Positions 26,140-33,288 of a stretch of DNA of 64,000 nt are shown here, piece after piece. The DNA is taken from contig NZ_JASCIS010000014.1 of assembly GCF_029968015.1 (NCBI RefSeq), positions 1 through 64,000 on the forward strand, written 5' to 3'. A model generated the notes under the pieces. The model made no database searches, had not been told where the DNA came from, and was given only the letters and a program-made list of their open reading frames with translations. The DNA comes from Streptomyces luteolus. Lineage in GTDB: Bacteria; Actinomycetota; Actinomycetes; Streptomycetales; Streptomycetaceae. Each line of letters starts with the position of its first letter. Position 1 is the first letter of the stretch. A program made the translations under genes and the position numbers.

Positions 26140-27309
26140 CTACCCTCGCAAGGCCTTCGTGATCTCCGCGGAAGCGGCGCGCGGCGACGCCGGGGTCGCG
26201 CGTCCGCGGGCCGCGCCCTCGGCCATCGCGGCGACACCCGGCACGTCCCGTACCGCGTCCGCGAGCTTCGCCTTGTTGGGGACGTGGTGCATGGTGCGGG
26301 CCAGCTCCGTCTGCCACTTGCGCCCGACCAGCGCGTCGATGACGGCGACGGCGCCCCGCTGGACATCGCTGCGCTCGGGCACGATCAGGTCCGAGCCGCC
26401 GGTGAAGACGGCCGCGGGCTGCCCGGACCGGCGCCCCGGAATGGGGAAGAACCCCAGTTTTCCCTTCAGTTCGGGGTTCTTCTCCTCGATCGCCTCGGCC
26501 GCACCGGGTACGGACACGATCTGCGCGACGTCCCCGCGCGCGAACACCTCGGCCTGCGGCGGCGTCTCCTCGTCGGCGTCCTTGGGGCCCCGGCCCAGCT
26601 CCTGGAGCCGGCGGTAGAAGTCCATACCGCGCAGCGCGGCCGGGCTGTGCAGCGTGCCGCGCCAGCGCCCCGCCTTCTCCTCGGCGAGCTCGCCGCCCTC
26701 CTCCCAGACGAACCCGGCGAGCGTGTACCAGTCCTGCCCGGCCAGGTAGATCCCTTGGTTTCCGGCGGAGTTGAGACGCTTCGTGTACGTCAGCCACTCG
26801 TCCCGCGTGGCCGGCGGGCGGCCGAGGCCCGCGTCGCGGAACAGGTCCTTGCGGTAGACGACGACACGGTTGGCGGCGTACCAGGGGATGCCGTACTGCG
26901 CGCCCCGGTGGTTGCCGGGTTCGGCGAGGCCGGGCAGCCAGTCGTCCATGCCCCAGTCGCGCATGGACTCCAGGGACAGATCGAGCAGTTCGGCCTCGTC
27001 CACGTACTGCGCGACCTGCGTGTTGCCGACCTCGATCACGTCCGGAGCGGCGGCGGAGCCGCTGCGCAGCGCGGCGGTCACCTTCGCGCCGACACCGGTC
27101 CAGTCCTGTACCTGTACGTCGAGTCGGAGCCCGGTGTGCTCACGCTCGAACTCCGCCGTGAAGCGGCGGACGAACGCGTCGGAGGCGCTGCCCTTCATCA
27201 GCCACACCGTCACGGTGTCGCGTTCCTCCCCGCCGGGGAGGAGTCCGCAGCCGCCCAGCGGCAGGACGGCGGCCAGGGCCAGACAGGTCGCGACGAGGCG
27301 TTGCTTCAC
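26140..27309 (-). CDS. Extracellular sugar-binding lipoprotein (orphan ABC receptor)
   Basis: A 389-residue family 1 solute-binding protein. The GTG at 27309 has GAAGG eight bases upstream and gives a proper signal peptide ending in lipobox LPLGGC; the longer frame lacks one. The mature N-terminus VTVWLMKGSASDAFVRRF and DVIEVGNTQVAQYVDEAEL resemble DasA-type receptors for chitobiose and related sugars. No permease or ATPase gene is adjacent, so it must use components encoded elsewhere, as several Streptomyces sugar receptors do with the shared ATPase MsiK. A DasR-like site lies 115 bp upstream. Confidence 0.85.
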   Translation of the reverse strand: MKQRLVATCLALAAVLPLGGCGLLPGGEERDTVTVWLMKGSASDAFVRRFTAEFEREHTGLRLDVQVQDWTGVGAKVTAALRSGSAAAPDVIEVGNTQVAQYVDEAELLDLSLESMRDWGMDDWLPGLAEPGNHRGAQYGIPWYAANRVVVYRKDLFRDAGLGRPPATRDEWLTYTKRLNSAGNQGIYLAGQDWYTLAGFVWEEGGELAEEKAGRWRGTLHSPAALRGMDFYRRLQELGRGPKDADEETPPQAEVFARGDVAQIVSVPGAAEAIEEKNPELKGKLGFFPIPGRRSGQPAAVFTGGSDLIVPERSDVQRGAVAVIDALVGRKWQTELARTMHHVPNKAKLADAVRDVPGVAAMAEGAARGRATPASPRAASAEITKALRG

Positions 27310-27423
27310 GTGGGTCACCTTCGGTGTGCGGACACGGGAGGATCGCCCGACGTGGGGGGTAAGCGGGAGGGACGGTACGGGGGACGGCCGCCCGGCCGCT
27401 TGCACGGGTGTGGCTGGGGATTT

Positions 27424-27435
27424 TGGTATGGACCA
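27424..27435. promoter_or_regulatory. Candidate DasR-responsive element (dre-like)
   Basis: TGGTATGGACCA matches 10 of 12 bases of the DasR core TGGTCTAGACCA and keeps both TGGT and ACCA half-sites. It lies between the divergent sugar-binding lipoprotein gene (115 bp to its start) and dodecin (114 bp). DasR represses aminosugar uptake genes, which fits the receptor. Confidence 0.5.
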
Positions 27436-27549
27436 ACGGAAGGGTCAAGGTTCCGGCCCTGGGCATCTCGACGACCGTCGGTCGCCTCGCGCCCGCCCGC
27501 GCCCTGGGGCACGGTGGTGGAGTCACCACGCGAAAGGAGTGCGGCCGCC

Positions 27550-27768
27550 ATGTCCGACCACACCTACCGGGTCTCCGAGATCGTCGGCACCTCGCACGAG
27601 GGAGTCGATCAGGCCATCCGCAACGGCATCGCCCGCGCCGCCCAGACGGTGCGCGGCCTCGACTGGTTCGAGGTGACCCAGGTCCGCGGCCACATCGTCG
27701 ACGGGCAGATCGAGCACTACCAGGTCGGCCTCAAGGTCGGCTTCCGCATGGAGGACGCGGAGGGCTGA
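27550..27768 (+). CDS. Dodecin (flavin-binding storage protein)
   Basis: A 72-residue dodecin of full length. These proteins form hollow dodecamers that bind flavins and are thought to buffer them. The conserved start SDHTYRVSEIVGTSHEGVDQAI, the flavin-stacking Trp in GLDWFEV and the IEHYQVGLKVGFRME end are all present. GAAAGGAG lies ten bases before the ATG. It is divergent from the sugar-binding lipoprotein gene and stands alone. Confidence 0.95.
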   Translation: MSDHTYRVSEIVGTSHEGVDQAIRNGIARAAQTVRGLDWFEVTQVRGHIVDGQIEHYQVGLKVGFRMEDAEG

Positions 27769-28127
27769 GGCGCGGCGGGTTCGGCGTGCACTTCCCCTCC
27801 CCGCCCCTTCCCGAAAGTCCTCAGCGGACGGCCTCCGGGGGCCGCGCCCCCGGGCCCCCGCTTCGGGGCTCCGCCCCGGACCCCGTATCGCGCTCCGCGC
27901 TCGTCCTCAAACGCCGGACGGGCTGAATTTGCAGGACGAGGGCCGAAGGGGGCACCCAATAGGGGCGCGGGGCTGTGACATCTGCGGCTCCGCCGCGGGG
28001 CGCGACCAGCCACGACGGCGCGGCAGCCGAACGACGGGTCGAGCACAGCCCGTCCGGCGCTTGAGGACGAGCCCGGAGGGCGATCGACGGCGCCCGAGTC
28101 AACCGTGCCGGACGCCGTCCGACCGCC
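27769..28127. repeat. Composite dispersed-repeat region (palindromic repeat, copy 2, interrupted)
   Basis: No gene. The outer left arm CCCCGCCCCTTCCCGAAAG starts near 27797. Inner arms CTCAAACGCCGGACGGGCTG (27907-27925) and CAGCCCGTCCGGCGCTTGAG (28046-28065) face each other, but about 120 bp of other repeat-like sequence lies between them, including GGGGCGCGGGGCTGTGACAT and GGGGCGCGACCAGCCA motifs near 27965-28016. The latter resemble the dispersed motif at 41935 and 42016. Confidence 0.7.
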
Positions 28128-28616
28128 TCACGTCCGCCCCTCCCGCTCCTGCGCATCCCTCAGCTCGGCCGACGAGTCCGCCCAAGCCGCCCGTACGACC
28201 GTGAATCCCGCGTGCCGTGCGGCCTCGCAGACCAGTTCGTCGTCGTCCACGAGGACGCGGACCTCGCGGGCGCGGGCCAGTCGCCGCAGTACGTCCAGCT
28301 TGGTGTGCCGGGCGGGCCTGCGGTCGCTGTCGCGCCGCATCCAGATCCGCCCGTCGGGCAGCCCGTACCGCTCCAGCCAGTCCTCCGTGTCGGCGCGGCA
28401 GCGCTCGGGCCGGCCGGTGAGGTACTGGATCTCGCACTCCTCGGCGTGCGTCCGGACCAGGGCGAGCCCCTCGGCGAGCGGCGGGTCGTCGGGCGCGGCG
28501 GCGAAGAAGCCGTTCCAGTCGCGCGGCCTGACCTCCAGGAAGTGCTGCCGGTGCGCGGTGTCGGCGAGGGTGTTGTCCAGGTCGAACACGGCGACCGGGC
28601 GGGGTGCGTGGTCCAT
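28128..28616 (-). CDS. HAD-superfamily phosphatase (polynucleotide kinase phosphatase-like)
   Basis: A 162-residue HAD hydrolase. The nucleophile motif is FDLDNTLADTAHR near residues 10-22, motif II is YLTGRPERCR, and motif IV is VLVDDDELV. The DTAHR start and the WNGFF segment resemble the phosphatase half of T4 polynucleotide kinase-type proteins, suggesting action on a 3' phosphate, but the kinase half is absent. The ATG at 28616 has no ribosome site, so a leaderless transcript is likely. It diverges from the monooxygenase gene with only 58 bp between the starts. Confidence 0.75.
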   Translation of the reverse strand: MDHAPRPVAVFDLDNTLADTAHRQHFLEVRPRDWNGFFAAAPDDPPLAEGLALVRTHAEECEIQYLTGRPERCRADTEDWLERYGLPDGRIWMRRDSDRRPARHTKLDVLRRLARAREVRVLVDDDELVCEAARHAGFTVVRAAWADSSAELRDAQEREGRT

Positions 28617-28674
28617 CCGGCCAGCGTAACGAGAGCCCGGGAAGCAGGCGCAGGCGTCCCGCGTTGTACGGACC

Positions 28675-29820
28675 GTGACCTCACCGACCGCACCGCCCGC
28701 GCCACCCGCACCGACCTCACCGACCGCACCGCCCGCGCCACCCGCACCGACCTCGCCGACCTCGCCGACCTCGCCGACCTCGCCGGCCGCACCGACCGCG
28801 GCACTCCCGGCACCCGCCAAGACCCGGTTCTCCGTGCTCGACCGCTCCCGCACCCTGGAGGGCCAGGACGCGCCCTCGGCGCTCCGCGCCACCGTGGCGT
28901 TCGCTCAGCAGGTGGAGGCGCTCGGCTATCACCGGTTCTGGGTCTCCGAGCACCACAGCGTGCCCGGCGTCGCGGGTTCCGCGCCGACCGTGCTCGCGGC
29001 GGCGGTGGCCGGGGCGACGCGCACGATCCGGGTCGGCACCGGCGGGGTGATGCTGCCGAACCATCAACCCCTGGTCGTGGCCGAGCAGTTCGGCGTGCTC
29101 GAATCGCTGTTTCCCGGCCGGATCGACATGGGCCTCGGCCGTTCCGTGGGCTTCACGGGCGGGGTGCGCAAGGCCCTCGGCCGGGACAAGGACGACGCCC
29201 GCGACTTCGGCACCCAGCTGAACTCCCTGCTCGGCTTCCTCACCGGCGGCCAGACCGACCACCCGCAGGTGCACGCGCACCCGGCGGAAGGACTGCGCGT
29301 CCCGCCGTACGTCCTGGCGATGGGTGAGGGCGCCGATATCGCGGCGGCGGCCGGGCTGCCGCTGGTGATCGGCGATCTGCGCGGCCGCGGCCGCATGCTG
29401 ACGGCCATCGACCGCTACCGCGAAGGCTTCAAGCCGTCCGTCTGGGCCGACGAGCCGTACGTGATCATCTCCGGCACCGTGGCCGTGGCCCCCGACAAGG
29501 CGGCGGCGCGGCGGCTCCTGATCCCCGAGGCCTGGTCGATGGCGTACTCCCGCACCCACGGCGTCTTCCCGCCGCTCGCCCCGGCCGAGGAGATCGAGGC
29601 GCGCGAAATGACGCCCAGGGAGCGGGAGTTCTACGAGCAGGGCCTCGCCGGACACGTGCACGGCACGGAGGACGAGGTGGCCGCCGCCCTGGCGGACCTT
29701 GTCGTGGCGAGCGGTGCGGACGAGGTCCTGGTGACGACGTCGACGTACGACCGCGAAGCGCTGCTCGACTCGTACCGCGGGCTCGCCCGCGTCGCCGGCC
29801 TGGGAGCGGCCGCCGGCTGA
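28675..29820 (+). CDS. LLM-class flavin-dependent oxidoreductase
   Basis: A 381-residue luciferase-like monooxygenase. From about residue 50 the fold is standard: SVLDRSRTLEGQD, then ALGYHRFWVSEHHSVPGVAG, then RVGTGGVMLPNHQPLVVAEQFG. The substrate and the flavin source are unknown. The first 45 residues are an unusual Pro/Thr/Ser/Ala tract encoded by two 36-bp direct repeats and four 9-bp repeats. No ribosome site precedes the GTG at 28675, so the transcript may be leaderless or the true start may lie after the repeats. Confidence 0.85.
   Translation: MTSPTAPPAPPAPTSPTAPPAPPAPTSPTSPTSPTSPAAPTAALPAPAKTRFSVLDRSRTLEGQDAPSALRATVAFAQQVEALGYHRFWVSEHHSVPGVAGSAPTVLAAAVAGATRTIRVGTGGVMLPNHQPLVVAEQFGVLESLFPGRIDMGLGRSVGFTGGVRKALGRDKDDARDFGTQLNSLLGFLTGGQTDHPQVHAHPAEGLRVPPYVLAMGEGADIAAAAGLPLVIGDLRGRGRMLTAIDRYREGFKPSVWADEPYVIISGTVAVAPDKAAARRLLIPEAWSMAYSRTHGVFPPLAPAEEIEAREMTPREREFYEQGLAGHVHGTEDEVAAALADLVVASGADEVLVTTSTYDREALLDSYRGLARVAGLGAAAG
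28678..28785. repeat. 36-bp x2 and 9-bp x4 repeats at the 5' end of the monooxygenase gene
   Basis: Positions 28678-28713 and 28714-28749 are identical copies beginning ACCTCACCGACCGCACC. They are followed by ACCTCGCCG four times (28750-28785). Both units are multiples of three, so length changes preserve the frame. Confidence 0.92.
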
Positions 29821-29831
29821 CCCCCGGGAGC

Positions 29832-30128
29832 GTGCGGCCTGACCCCCGGGCCGTGCGGCCTGGCCCGCGGCGGTTCGTGGGCTCCGCGTCGCGCCGGGGT
29901 GCGGGGCTTCGTACGAGCCGCCTGCGCTACGACCGGCGCACTGCCGTATCAGGCTGGTTCATCCCCTTCGGCAACCTCGTGCTGCTGAGGCAGATCGCCG
30001 ACGACATCCGGCACGCGTCCAGTCCGCCCCGCCGGACCTGGGCATCCACGTGCTGGAACCGGCCCGCTCCCCCACTCGTCCTCGGTGGCAAGCAGCGGCC
30101 CGGTTCGGGCCCGCCCGCGCGGACGTAG
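29832..30128 (+). pseudogene. Remnant of a DUF4328 membrane protein
   Basis: The frame encodes LRYDRRTAVSGWFIPFGNLV followed by LLRQIADDIRHASSPP (about 29918-30036), which is the diagnostic core of DUF4328 proteins (WFIPxxNLxxPxQIxxDIxxAS). The rest of the domain, its other membrane helices and a start are missing, and sequence on both sides is unrelated in all frames. I read it as a decayed gene fragment in the gap before the SPFH gene. Confidence 0.55.
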
Positions 30129-30208
30129 CCCCCGATGGTGTGGGATGGGCGGCGGCAGACGCGCGCATCGACGTCTGCGGAGACGTGAACAACAGAAATG
30201 GGGGAATC

Positions 30209-31876
30209 GTGGCACGAGCACGGGCACAGAGAGTGCGCGGCGTGGCTCAGGCCCTGGCGTCAGGCAGCGATCCTCGGCAGCTCGCCGAGAACGAACTGCG
30301 GCGGCGGACCGGGGTGTCCGGCGGCGGGCAGGACGGCGCGGACCGGCGGCACGAGGCCGAGCAGGACGGCATGGACCCGGCGGACTTCCCCGCCGCCCGC
30401 GAGCAGGGCGGCTCCATCGACACCGTCATGGTGCAGAAGACGGTGTCGCTCGACGACGCCGGGGAGGCCCTCAACCGCAGCGAGCAGCAGCGGGACGGCC
30501 TGGAGAAGGTGCACGCCATCTGCCCGATGGTGCTGCCCAAGGGGCGTTCGCTGCTGAGCATGCTGCCGGTCCTGATGCTGCTCGTGGCCGGTGTCGTCGG
30601 GACCGTCATCGTCTCGGCGACGGACGCATCGCCCCTCACCAACCCGCTGTTCGGCATCCACTACTGGATCATCTCGGTGCTCGCCGTGGCCTTCGTGTGG
30701 TGGCGCCAGGGCATGGTGATGGTGCCGGACGGCTGCCACGCCCTGATCACCCGCTTCGGCAAGCTGGAGAAGGTGGTCGGCCCCGGCCGGGTGGTGCTGC
30801 TCAGCCCGTGGAAGCGGGTGTCGTACATCGTCAACACGACGCGTGAGTACCCCTTCAACGCCCCCGTGCGCGAGGCCCCGACCAAGGGCGGCGTCAAGGC
30901 GTCGATCGATCTGTTCATCCAGTTCCGGATCAGCGACCCGACCGAGTTCGTGTACACCCTCGGCGCGGTGCGCGGCTTCGAGGAGAAGCTCAACAACGCG
31001 GTCAGCGAGACCATCCGCTCGCTCATCTACGAGCAGGAGGCGGCCGGGATCTACGACATGGTCGGCGAGGACACCGGACGGCTCCTGGAGCAGCTGAACC
31101 AGCAGTTCCGTCCGGCCGTCGAGCTGACCAACGCGAACATCACGCACGCCGAACCCTCCGACCGCAACTACCGCATGGACCTGGCGGCCCCGGAGATGGT
31201 GCGGGTCGCCAAGGAGGCGTACACCCACGAGTACGCGCTGCAGCTGCGCAAGGAGCAGGACGAGGGCGATCTGACCAAGGAGCTGGCGACCAGCCAGGAG
31301 ACGCTCTCCGCGATCCAGGCGGACATCGCGCAGTACCAGGCGCAGATGGACACCGCCGTGGAGCGCGAGACCAACCGCGCCCAGGCCCTGGCGCGCCAGC
31401 GCTACGTCCAGGCCGAGTCCGAGGCCAAGGCGAACGCCGCGCTCCTGGAGGCGCAGGCGCTCGACATCCGCGCGGTGACCGCGGCGGAGGCGCCGGAGAT
31501 CCTCGAATACCGCTACCAGCAGCAGGTCTTCGACACCCTCGAACAGGTCGCCGACCATCTGCCGCGCCTCGTCCGCATCGGCGGCTCGGCGGACGGCGAC
31601 GGCGCGGCCGGCGTCGACTTCCTGCAACTGGCCCGTGAGCTGGTGGGCGAGCGCGGCACGGAGCTGTTCTCGGAGGCGGACATGGCGGCCGTACGGACCC
31701 GGCTCGGCGAGGTCGCCGAGCGGATCGCCGGACGCCAGACGGAGATCGACGCGCTGCTGCAGGCCGTCGAGACGGAGCGTCCCACCGTGCCCGCGGCACG
31801 CACCGAGGTCGTGGCCACCACCGGCACGGATCTGGACATCGAGGCGGACGGCGTGATCGAGGAGGCCGGCGAATGA
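30209..31876 (+). CDS. SPFH/band 7 membrane protein, first of a pair
   Basis: A 555-residue protein, start chosen as the GTG at 30209 after GGGGGAA; the frame is open further upstream. A polar lead (1-110) is followed by two membrane helices (about 115-137 and 149-165). An SPFH domain (about 168-350; DGCHALITRFGKLEKVVGPG, VKASIDLFIQFRISDPTEFV) comes next, then a charged Ala/Glu/Gln coiled coil (about 370-450). Flotillin-like proteins of this type assemble into membrane microdomain scaffolds. The ATG of the next SPFH gene overlaps its stop by four bases, so the two probably form a hetero-oligomer. Confidence 0.88.
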   Translation: MARARAQRVRGVAQALASGSDPRQLAENELRRRTGVSGGGQDGADRRHEAEQDGMDPADFPAAREQGGSIDTVMVQKTVSLDDAGEALNRSEQQRDGLEKVHAICPMVLPKGRSLLSMLPVLMLLVAGVVGTVIVSATDASPLTNPLFGIHYWIISVLAVAFVWWRQGMVMVPDGCHALITRFGKLEKVVGPGRVVLLSPWKRVSYIVNTTREYPFNAPVREAPTKGGVKASIDLFIQFRISDPTEFVYTLGAVRGFEEKLNNAVSETIRSLIYEQEAAGIYDMVGEDTGRLLEQLNQQFRPAVELTNANITHAEPSDRNYRMDLAAPEMVRVAKEAYTHEYALQLRKEQDEGDLTKELATSQETLSAIQADIAQYQAQMDTAVERETNRAQALARQRYVQAESEAKANAALLEAQALDIRAVTAAEAPEILEYRYQQQVFDTLEQVADHLPRLVRIGGSADGDGAAGVDFLQLARELVGERGTELFSEADMAAVRTRLGEVAERIAGRQTEIDALLQAVETERPTVPAARTEVVATTGTDLDIEADGVIEEAGE

Positions 31877-33204
31877 GCGGCGCGCGTACCAAGGAGAGGT
31901 CGGTCATCTCCGAGACCGTGGCCTCCTGGAGCAATATCGCCCAACTCCTTCGCGGCGGCGAGGCGGGCACCCTGATCCCCGTGATCATCCCCCGGCACCA
32001 GCGCAAGCTGTGGTGGATGCTGCCGCTCTGGGCCGGGCTCTTCGCCCTGGTCAGCGGTGTGATGCTGGGCCTGCGCGCGGGCGGTGAGGGCAGCGTCTCG
32101 GACGTCGCGTACGGCACGCTGTCCACGCTCGCGTACGTCGCCGGGGCGGTGCTGCTCCTCATCGGCGGGCTCTGGTGGTGGCGGTCCTCCATCGTCGAGA
32201 TCGAGCAGGGCACCCACGGCGTGCTGACCCGCTACGGCGCGGTCACCCGCACCCTGGACGCGGGCCGGCACTACCTGTGGCACCCGTGGTCGCGGGTGGA
32301 CTTCGTGGTCGACGTCGCCACCGAGATCCCGTACTCCGCGCCGGTGATGGCCTGTCCGACGCGGGAGAACGTGCCGCTGCGGTCGATCGAGTTCTTCCTG
32401 AAGTTCCGGATCACGGACGCGGTGCACTTCGTCCGTACGATCGGCGCGGGCAACTTCGACCTGGTGCTTTCCAGCGCCGTCCAGGACGCGATCCGGCAGC
32501 GGGCCCGCCTCATCCAGACCGAGCGGGCGTACGACCTGCGCGGCTCGGACGTGGCGGACATGCAGGAGCTGCTGAACAACCAGCTCTCCCGCTACGGCGT
32601 GCGGATCACCGGCTCCAACATCCCGGACGTGCAGCTGCCCGCCCAGTACCAGCAGCACCTGGCGACCCGCGAGCAGGTCGCCAAGGAGCGCACGGCCTAC
32701 GAGCAGGAGTGGGGCCTGACCCGCAAGCGCCGTATCGACCAGCTCGGTATGGACATCGAGCGGGCCAAGAAGGTGCGCGACGCCCGTATCGTCGAGGTGA
32801 AGGCGGCGCTGAACAAGGCCCGTGAGGAGGTCGCGCAGCTCCTGGAGGAGCAGGAGACCAACGCCCAGCGGGTGCGGTTCGAGATCGAGACGCGCGGCCG
32901 CAGCGGCCTGATCTCCGCGGAGAACGAGTCCCGTGCGCAGCGGGCCCTCGCCAAGGCCTACCGCGACAACCGCGCGGTGCTGCAGTACGAACTGGCCCGC
33001 CGCCGCCTCGAAGTGGGCGCCGAGCTGGCGTCGCGGGCGCCGCAGCCGGTGGTGGTCCGCACGGACGGTGCCGGTGACACCTCGGCCCTGTCGACGCTGC
33101 TCGCGGCCCAGCTGCTGCCGCGCCTCACGTCGACGCCGACCGCCCTGCCCGCGCTCGACACCCGGCTCCTGGGGCAGGACGAGGAGCACGGCGCCGAGGA
33201 CTGA
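31873..33204 (+). CDS. SPFH/band 7 membrane protein, second of a pair
   Basis: A 443-residue paralogue of the preceding protein with the same plan: polar start, two membrane helices (about 46-68 and 78-103), SPFH domain (about 106-280; QGTHGVLTRYGAVTRTLDAGRHYLW, VPLRSIEFFLKFRITDAVHF), and a long coiled coil (about 285-390; EQEWGLTRKRRIDQLGMDIERAKKVRDA). The two are clearly divergent in sequence, so this is an old pair kept together rather than a recent duplication. Cargo and function are unknown. Confidence 0.88.
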   Translation: MSGARTKERSVISETVASWSNIAQLLRGGEAGTLIPVIIPRHQRKLWWMLPLWAGLFALVSGVMLGLRAGGEGSVSDVAYGTLSTLAYVAGAVLLLIGGLWWWRSSIVEIEQGTHGVLTRYGAVTRTLDAGRHYLWHPWSRVDFVVDVATEIPYSAPVMACPTRENVPLRSIEFFLKFRITDAVHFVRTIGAGNFDLVLSSAVQDAIRQRARLIQTERAYDLRGSDVADMQELLNNQLSRYGVRITGSNIPDVQLPAQYQQHLATREQVAKERTAYEQEWGLTRKRRIDQLGMDIERAKKVRDARIVEVKAALNKAREEVAQLLEEQETNAQRVRFEIETRGRSGLISAENESRAQRALAKAYRDNRAVLQYELARRRLEVGAELASRAPQPVVVRTDGAGDTSALSTLLAAQLLPRLTSTPTALPALDTRLLGQDEEHGAED

Positions 33205-33288
33205 GTGACGGCACAGTGACGACACGGGGCGCGCGCGGACGACCTAGAATCGTGGGGTTTGCCCCCTCCAGTCCCCGCGGAGCGCCCC

